Shown piece after piece: positions 58,650-64,000 of a stretch of 64,000 nt of DNA. Below the pieces are notes generated by a model, which did not search any database, had not been told where the DNA came from, and worked only from the letters and a program-made list of their open reading frames with translations. Origin of the DNA: Novosphingobium aquimarinum (lineage in GTDB: Bacteria; Pseudomonadota; Alphaproteobacteria; Sphingomonadales; Sphingomonadaceae); the NCBI RefSeq assembly GCF_009746585.1, contig NZ_WRPO01000001.1:1-64000 (forward strand). Reading direction: 5' to 3'. The position numbers were made by a program, and so were the translations under genes. The first letter of the stretch is position 1, and the number at the start of each line of letters is the position of its first letter.

Positions 58650-59879
58650 TCAGCCGGACTGGAGGATGCCGTGCTTCTTCTTGCCCAGGCTGATCTTGGC
58701 GGTCGATCCTGCGGCCAGGGTGATGAGATGGCCGGGATCGGTCACCACCGAGTCGTCGATCCGCACCGCGCCTTCGGCGACTTTGCGCTTGGCCTCGCCA
58801 TTGCTGCCGGTAAAGCCGATCTCGGTGCAGGCCGAGACAATCCGGATACCTTCGGCTGGTACCATCAGCACCGGCAAATCGCCGCCAAGGTTGCCCCCCG
58901 CGAAGGTGGCTCGTGCCGTTTCGCCCGCGTTGCGCGCGGCTTCCTCACCGCGACACAGTTTGGTCACCTCGTCTGCAAGGATCACTTTGGCGTCATTGAT
59001 CTCCGCGCCTTCCAGCGCCTCGAGCCGTGCGATCTCATCGAGCGGGAGATCGGTGAACAGGCGCAGGAACCGGCCCACGTCGCGATCGTCGCAATTGCGC
59101 CAGTATTGCCAGAAATCGTAGGCGGGCAGCGCGTCCTCGTTGAGCCAGACCGCGCCGGCGGCGGTCTTGCCCATCTTGGCGCCGTCCGCCGTGGTGAGAA
59201 GCGGCGTGGTCAGCCCGAACAGCTCGCTCCCGTCCATGCGGCGAGCCAGCTCGATTCCGTTGACGATATTGCCCCACTGATCCGACCCGCCCAGCTGCAA
59301 GCGGCAACCCCGCCGCTGCGCCAGCTCGCGGAAGTCGTAGGCCTGGAGGATCATGTAGTTGAATTCGAGGAACGTCAGCGGCTGCTCGCGATCGAGCCGC
59401 AGTCGGACCGAATCGAACGTCAGCATGCGGTTCACAGTGAAGTGCGGGCCGACGTCGCGCAGCAGCTCGATGTAGCCGAGCTGCGAAAGCCACTCATCGT
59501 TATCGACCAGGACCGCGTCGGTCGGACCATCGCCGAAGGTCAGCACCCGCTCGAAGATCGTGCGGATCGAGGCGATGTTGTCGCGGATCGTGTCGCCGGT
59601 CAGCATCCGCCGGCTTTCGTCCTTGCCGGAAGGATCGCCGACCTTGGTGGTTCCGCCGCCCATCAGCACGAACGGTTTGTGGCCGGTCTGTTGCATGCGG
59701 CGCAGCATCATGATCGGCACCAGACTGCCGACGTGGAGCGATGGCGCGGTCGCATCGAAGCCGATATAGCCCGGCACGACCTGTCGACCCGCAAGCGCAT
59801 CGAGCCCCTTGGCATCGGTGACCTGGTGAATGTAGCCCCGCTCTTCGAGCAGGCGGAGCAGGTCGGAATTGTAAGTCAT
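58650..59879 (-). CDS. tyrS: Tyrosyl-tRNA synthetase
   Basis: 409 residues of the TyrS type 1 class. The HIGH-like motif is [10 protein letters not shown], followed by [14 protein letters not shown]; the KMSKS-like motif is KMGKT ([12 protein letters not shown]); the C-terminal S4 RNA-binding domain ends [20 protein letters not shown]. It charges tRNA-Tyr. It stands alone, divergent from the DOMON-like gene. Confidence 0.95.
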   Translation of the reverse strand: MTYNSDLLRLLEERGYIHQVTDAKGLDALAGRQVVPGYIGFDATAPSLHVGSLVPIMMLRRMQQTGHKPFVLMGGGTTKVGDPSGKDESRRMLTGDTIRDNIASIRTIFERVLTFGDGPTDAVLVDNDEWLSQLGYIELLRDVGPHFTVNRMLTFDSVRLRLDREQPLTFLEFNYMILQAYDFRELAQRRGCRLQLGGSDQWGNIVNGIELARRMDGSELFGLTTPLLTTADGAKMGKTAAGAVWLNEDALPAYDFWQYWRNCDDRDVGRFLRLFTDLPLDEIARLEALEGAEINDAKVILADEVTKLCRGEEAARNAGETARATFAGGNLGGDLPVLMVPAEGIRIVSACTEIGFTGSNGEAKRKVAEGAVRIDDSVVTDPGHLITLAAGSTAKISLGKKKHGILQSG

Positions 59880-59925
59880 GGCGGCCTTCCTGAACGAAGC
59901 GCGCGCCTAGCATGGAGAATGCCGC

Positions 59926-60465
59926 TTGCAAACGGCGAGCCTTGTCAGCCACCCCGCGTATCCGCCGCGCTCAGTCCGTTCGATCACCACGCGCATCACG
60001 CCCGATGGCGAGTGGGTCCGCCTGCGCTGGCGTATCGAAGGGGCGAACGACCTCGTCGTTCCCGCTTTCGCGGGCAAGGGCAGGGCGGACAACTTGTGGC
60101 GGACCACCTGCTTCGAACTGTTCCTGCGCGCGCCGGGTGAGCGCGCCTATGTGGAATTGAACCTGTCGCCCTCCGAGCGCTGGGCCGCTTACGAGTTCAC
60201 GGGCTACCGCGAAGGGATGGCCGAGCGTCCGGCACCGCGCGAGCCGGCCTGCACCATGAGAGCCGGCGAGGCACTGGCGATTTTCGATGCCGCCGTCCCC
60301 TCCGCCGCGCTGCCGCCGTTGCCCTGGGAATGCGCGATGGCCGCGGTGATCGAGGAAACGGGTGGGATCAAGAGCTACTGGGCGCTAGGACACGGCAAGC
60401 CCGAGCCCGATTTCCACGATCCGGCTTGCTTCGTCCTTTCGGTTCCGGCACCGGGCGGGGCATGA
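59926..60465 (+). CDS. DOMON-like domain protein
   Basis: 179 residues. The beta-rich core has RTTCFELFLRAPGERAYVELNLSPSERWAAYEFTGYREGM and a C-terminal WALGHGKPEPDFHDPACFVL, which matches DOMON-like proteins of proteobacteria (carbohydrate- or heme-binding fold, cytoplasmic). The start is TTG after GGAGA; no ATG in frame fits. The stop overlaps the following gene (ATGA), suggesting a joint role with the cell-wall glycosidase. Confidence 0.7.
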   Translation: MQTASLVSHPAYPPRSVRSITTRITPDGEWVRLRWRIEGANDLVVPAFAGKGRADNLWRTTCFELFLRAPGERAYVELNLSPSERWAAYEFTGYREGMAERPAPREPACTMRAGEALAIFDAAVPSAALPPLPWECAMAAVIEETGGIKSYWALGHGKPEPDFHDPACFVLSVPAPGGA

Positions 60466-61664
60466 ATTTCGGCATCGATCGCCTGCTGGCGGACCCCGAC
60501 CTCCTGCGTCAACTCGAAGGCCGCCGCGTCGCGCTCGTCGCGCATCCGGCTTCGGTGACGGCGAACCTGACCCACTCGCTCGACGCGCTGATCGCGGCGG
60601 GCGTGAACGTGGCCTCCGCCTTCGGGCCGCAGCATGGCCTCAAGGGCGACAAGCAGGACAACATGGTCGAAACAGCGGACGAGACCGACCCTGATTACGG
60701 GATTCCGGTGTTCAGCCTCTACGGCGAAGTGCGGCGGCCGTCGGGACAAATGATGTCGACCGCCGACGTGTTCCTGTTCGACCTCCAGGATCTCGGCTGC
60801 CGGATCTATACGTTCGTGACGACGCTTCTTTACCTGCTCGAGGAAGCGGCGAATGGCGGCAAGAGCGTGTGGGTGCTCGACCGGCCCAATCCCGCCGGGC
60901 GACCGGTGGAAGGCACGCTGCTGCTGCCGGGTCAGGAAAGCTTCGTCGGCGCCGCGCCGATGCCGATGCGCCATGGCTTGACGATGGGCGAAATGGCGCA
61001 GTGGTTCGTGCGTCATTTCAAGCTGGACGTCGATCTCAAGGTCATCGCGATGGAGGGCTGGCAGCCCAACGGTTCCCCCGGTTTCGGATGGCCGCAAGAC
61101 CGGATCTGGATCAATCCCAGCCCGAACGCCGCGAACCTCAACATGGCGCGCGCCTATGCCGGCACGGTGATGATCGAAGGCACGACGCTGAGCGAGGGCA
61201 GGGGCACAACGCGGCCGCTCGAAGTGCTGTTCGGCGCGCCGGACCTCAATGCGGGGGCCGTGCTCGCCGGAATGCACCGTGTCGCGCCGCAATGGCTCGA
61301 TGGCTGCGCCTTGCGCGAATGCTGGTTCGAGCCGACCTTTCACAAGCATCAGGGCAAGCTGTGCAACGCGATCATGGTCCACGCCGAAGGTCCGTTCTAC
61401 GATCACACCGCCTTCCGACCCTGGCGGCTTCAGGCGCTGGCGTTCAAGGCCATTCGCATGGTTGCGCCCGACTATCCGATCTGGCGCGACTTTCCCTACG
61501 AGTACGAATTCGACCGGCTCGCGATCGACGTCATCAACGGCGGCCCGGCGCTGCGCGAATGGGTTGACGATCGTGCATCCGAAGCTGGCGATTTGGAGGC
61601 GATCGCGGCCCTTGACGAGGCCAACTGGCGCGAAACGGTCGCGAACGTGCTGCTGTACGATTAG
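60462..61664 (+). CDS. DUF1343 protein, NamZ-like exo-beta-N-acetylmuramidase
   Basis: 400 residues. DUF1343 signatures: RRVALVAHPASVTANLTHSLDAL, FGPQHGLKGDKQDNM, FDLQDLGCRIYTFV, VLDRPNPAGRPVEG and EGTTLSEGRGTTRPLE. The family includes NamZ, glycoside hydrolase family GH171, which releases N-acetylmuramic acid from peptidoglycan ends. No signal peptide is present, so a cytoplasmic role in cell-wall recycling is likely. It is coupled to the DOMON-like gene. Confidence 0.85.
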   Translation: MNFGIDRLLADPDLLRQLEGRRVALVAHPASVTANLTHSLDALIAAGVNVASAFGPQHGLKGDKQDNMVETADETDPDYGIPVFSLYGEVRRPSGQMMSTADVFLFDLQDLGCRIYTFVTTLLYLLEEAANGGKSVWVLDRPNPAGRPVEGTLLLPGQESFVGAAPMPMRHGLTMGEMAQWFVRHFKLDVDLKVIAMEGWQPNGSPGFGWPQDRIWINPSPNAANLNMARAYAGTVMIEGTTLSEGRGTTRPLEVLFGAPDLNAGAVLAGMHRVAPQWLDGCALRECWFEPTFHKHQGKLCNAIMVHAEGPFYDHTAFRPWRLQALAFKAIRMVAPDYPIWRDFPYEYEFDRLAIDVINGGPALREWVDDRASEAGDLEAIAALDEANWRETVANVLLYD

Positions 61665-61730
61665 GATTCGCTCGTCATACGGCCCAGCTGATGGCGACGA
61701 GTCCAGTCCGTAGGCACCACTGGTCATTCT

Positions 61731-61823
61731 CGTCATGCTGAACTTGTTTCAGCATCCATCGCGCCTCACCGCTCAGGTCCGGAAGGGTGGCAGCATGGAT
61801 GCTGAAACAAGTTCAGCATGACG
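61731..61823. repeat. Intergenic foldback repeat with 28-bp perfect arms
   Basis: The arms are 61731-61758 and 61796-61823, starting CGTCATGCTGAACTTG, perfect over 28 bases around a 37-base centre. It sits between the convergent DUF1343 and VWA genes and may serve as a two-way terminator. It is a known type of dispersed repeat in sphingomonads (TGCTGAAACAAGTTCAGCATGACG-like). Confidence 0.9.
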
Positions 61824-61872
61824 GCGGATGCGAGATTGCACCTGCACCTTTGCTGAGGCGCTTAGGCCTCAC

Positions 61873-63054
61873 TCAGTGTTTCTTCCGCGTCAGTTCCCGC
61901 ATCGCATCGTCCAGCCCGCCCAGAGTCAGCGGATACATCGCGTCCTGCATGATCTCGCGGATCATCCGCGTCGAACTGGAATAGCCCCACTGCCGCTCGG
62001 GCGTGGGATTCAGCCAAACGGTGGCGGGATATGTCTGTCGCACGCGCTGCAGCCAGGTCGCGCCGGCTTCCTCGTTCATGTGTTCCACCGAGCCGCCGGG
62101 GTGCGAAATCTCGTAAGGGCTCATCGCGGCGTCGCCGACGAAGATCACCTTGTAATCGTGCCCGTACTTGTGGAGCACGTCCCAGGTCGGTGTGCGTTGC
62201 GACCAGCGCCGGCGGTTGTCCTTCCAGACGCCTTCGTAGAGGCAATTGTGGAAGTAGAAGAATTCGAGGTTCTTGAATTCCGCGGTGGCTGCGCTGAACA
62301 GCTCCTCCATCAGCGAAACGAACGGGTCCATCGAGCCGCCCACATCCAGGAAAAGCAGCACTTTGACGGCATTGCGCCGCTCGGGCCGCATGCGAACGTC
62401 GAGCCAGCCCTGTTTGGCGGTGCCTTCGATCGTCGCGTCGAGATCGAGTTCCTCGGCCGATCCCTCGCGCGCGAAACGCCGCAGGCGGCGCAGCGCGACC
62501 TTGATGTTGCGGGTGCCCAGTTCCTTGCTGTTGTCGAGATTGGCGAATTCGCGCTTTTCCCAGACCTTGATTGCGCGCTTGTGCCGGCTTTCGCCGCCGA
62601 TGCGCACGCCTTCGGGATTGTAGCCCGAGTGACCGTATGGCGAGGTGCCGTTGGTGCCGATCCACTTGTTGCCGCCCTGGTGCCGCTTTTCCTGTTCTTC
62701 GAGCCGCTGCTTCAGCGTTTCCATGATCTCGTCCCACGAGCCTTTCGACTTGATCTGCTCCATCTCCTCCGGCGAGAAATAGCGTTCGGCGAGCTTTTTC
62801 AGCCATTCCTCTGGGACTTCGACCGGGGTCTGGCCGTAGTCCGTGAGAATGCCCTTGAAGACTCTTTGGAAGACCTGGTCGAACCGGTCGAGCAGGCCCT
62901 CGTCCTTCACGAAGGTGGCCCGGCTTAAATAATAGAAGGCTTCGGGCGTCTGCTCGATCACTTGCTTATCGAGCGCCTCGAGCAACACGAGATGCTCCTT
63001 GAAGCTGGCGGAAATGCCTGCGGCGCGCAGCTCGTCGACGAAATTGAAGAACAT
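61873..63054 (-). CDS. VWA-domain CoxE-like protein
   Basis: 393 residues. The N-terminal part resembles CoxE-type VWA proteins (MFFNFVDELRAAGISASFKEHLVLLEAL). A charged helical middle follows, with GTNGTSPYGHSGYNPEGVRIGG. The von Willebrand A domain starts at VKVLLFLDVGGSMDPF, whose DxGxS and later residues form the metal-dependent adhesion site. CoxE-like proteins work with MoxR-type AAA ATPases in cofactor insertion; no such ATPase gene is next to it in the window. The ATG before FFNF was chosen. Confidence 0.82.
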   Translation of the reverse strand: MFFNFVDELRAAGISASFKEHLVLLEALDKQVIEQTPEAFYYLSRATFVKDEGLLDRFDQVFQRVFKGILTDYGQTPVEVPEEWLKKLAERYFSPEEMEQIKSKGSWDEIMETLKQRLEEQEKRHQGGNKWIGTNGTSPYGHSGYNPEGVRIGGESRHKRAIKVWEKREFANLDNSKELGTRNIKVALRRLRRFAREGSAEELDLDATIEGTAKQGWLDVRMRPERRNAVKVLLFLDVGGSMDPFVSLMEELFSAATAEFKNLEFFYFHNCLYEGVWKDNRRRWSQRTPTWDVLHKYGHDYKVIFVGDAAMSPYEISHPGGSVEHMNEEAGATWLQRVRQTYPATVWLNPTPERQWGYSSSTRMIREIMQDAMYPLTLGGLDDAMRELTRKKH

Positions 63055-63162
63055 GGGCGCAAGGCTAGTCCACCCCGCGCGGCACCGCAAACCCAATTCC
63101 CGCTTCGGTCAGATCGGCGGGCACGATTGGAAGTGCCGGCGGCATCGCTATAGGCTCGCCGC

Positions 63163-64000
63163 ATGACATTGACCCCGAATCAAGTGCAGACGCTCACAGA
63201 TGAAGCCCGCGCGGCCTTGTCGCGGCGCGATGGCAAAGCCGCCGTCGCGGCGCTCGAACAGCTGCCCGACACCCCACCGCTCACGCTGGCGCAGGCGCAT
63301 CTCATGGCGGGGAACCGGGAAGCGGGTGAACTGGCGATCGACCGCTTGCTGGAAAGGGAACCGCGCCATGTCTGGGGCCTCATCATCAAGGGCGATTGCC
63401 GGATGCAGGCCGGCGACAGCCGCGGCGCCAACGCCTTCTTCCGCGCTGCCCTCGATGCCGGCGCCAAAGTGGCGCAGCCCGGCCCCGATCTGCGCACCGC
63501 ACTCGGGCGGGTGCAGGAGCGGCTTGCGGGGCTGGCGGCGCGCTTCGAGGAGGACTTGCGCGGTACCCTCGAAGGCATGGGGGAAGCTCCGTCGCCACGG
63601 ATCGCCGACGCGCTCGACATCCTTACCGGCCGCAAGCAGATCTACATGCAGCAGCCGCAAAGCTTCTACTTTCCCGGGCTACCGCAAATCCAGTTCTACG
63701 AGCGCGAGAGCTTTGACTGGATCCCCGAAATGGAAGCGCGCACCGAAGCCCTGCGGGCGGAGCTGCTGGGCGTTCTGGATGATGCGGACGGCGGCTTTCG
63801 GCCCTATGTCGAGAGCGAACCGGGACGGCCTGCCAAGCTCAATGCCATGGTCGGTGATGCGCGCTGGAGCGCCTATTACTTGTGGGAGAACGGTGCGCTG
63901 GTTGCCGAGCATGCGGAGCGCTGCCCGCAAACCGTTGCCACGCTGGAACTCGCCCCGATCCCGGTGATCGCGCGCCGTTCGCCGATGGCGTTGTTCTCGC
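63163..64000 (+). CDS. Aspartyl/asparaginyl beta-hydroxylase family protein (partial)
   Basis: 279 residues, running off the window end with no stop. The first 110 residues form TPR-like helices (ALSRRDGKAAVAALEQLPDTPPLTLAQAHLMAGNREAGE). Then QQPQSFYFPGLPQIQFYERESFDWIPEME and DARWSAYYLWENG lead into the 2-oxoglutarate/Fe(II) domain; its His-containing metal site would lie beyond the edge. Family members hydroxylate Asp or Asn residues or lipid A chains. The start is divergent from the VWA gene. Confidence 0.8.
   Translation, partial: MTLTPNQVQTLTDEARAALSRRDGKAAVAALEQLPDTPPLTLAQAHLMAGNREAGELAIDRLLEREPRHVWGLIIKGDCRMQAGDSRGANAFFRAALDAGAKVAQPGPDLRTALGRVQERLAGLAARFEEDLRGTLEGMGEAPSPRIADALDILTGRKQIYMQQPQSFYFPGLPQIQFYERESFDWIPEMEARTEALRAELLGVLDDADGGFRPYVESEPGRPAKLNAMVGDARWSAYYLWENGALVAEHAERCPQTVATLELAPIPVIARRSPMALFS

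Noticed and set aside
61775..61797. Possible SRP RNA gene (ffs) from CTCAGGTCCGGAAGGG and GGCAGC
   Set aside because: The flanks are the arms of a dispersed repeat rather than SRP helices, and the conserved AAGCAGC side is altered; listed only as a curiosity.

Overview
The window (about 65% GC) reads as a chromosomal segment of a sphingomonad-type alphaproteobacterium (Sphingomonadales). The reasons are the gene order mreBCD-mrdA-rodA, a hydrolase gene wedged between glyQ and glyS, DUF1206, DOMON-like and DUF1343 genes, a PEP-CTERM protein, and the dispersed palindromic repeats usual in this order. This is inferred from gene content, not from a marker-gene comparison.

Three zones are visible. 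(1) Positions 1 to about 10.45 kb are an accessory, defence-island-like zone. It holds the tail of an IS5-type transposase, a DUF1275 membrane protein, a coupled pair (a DUF6361-like protein and a phospholipase-D-fold protein), a convergent PD-(D/E)XK nuclease-like protein, a ComEC-like metallo-beta-lactamase protein, an unrecognised helical protein, and a translationally coupled HEPN plus DUF4238 pair. (2) From about 10.45 to 28.5 kb lies a copper/silver resistance island. On the minus strand there is a CnrY/CnrX/CnrH-like membrane-linked ECF sigma module, then copA, copB, DUF305, DUF411, two small metal-rich proteins and cusCBA. On the plus strand there are copC, copD, a copper P-type ATPase, a CueR-like regulator and a degenerate alpha/beta hydrolase, followed by a convergent TSUP exporter. 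Three copies of the same promoter motif (TGAGGGGT-N12-TGCGTAA, or TGAGGGAT in one) precede copC, the anti-sigma gene and copA. A separate MerR-type operator precedes the ATPase gene. The Cus efflux pump looks dead: cusC has an in-frame TAA and cusA lacks its last hundred or so residues exactly where the defence zone begins. (3) From a tRNA-Lys(CTT) at 28.7 kb to the right end is conserved core chromosome: cell-shape genes, mutL, ychF, pth-rplY, two GumN/TraB-like genes, glyQ-hydrolase-glyS, ppdK, comF, a probable structured RNA, hisI, an MFS exporter with cysK, a PilZ protein, tyrS, a NamZ-like glycosidase, a VWA protein and a partial aspartyl beta-hydroxylase.

The most striking observations are: the self-consistent ECF copper regulon, including a -35 element inside the sigma gene's own last codons; copC apparently starting with ATT; two dispersed palindromic elements inserted in frame inside glyS beside an AT-rich patch; the mosaic of putative nuclease and HEPN genes; and the decay of cusC and cusA. 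No rRNA, CRISPR array, integrase or replication origin was seen.
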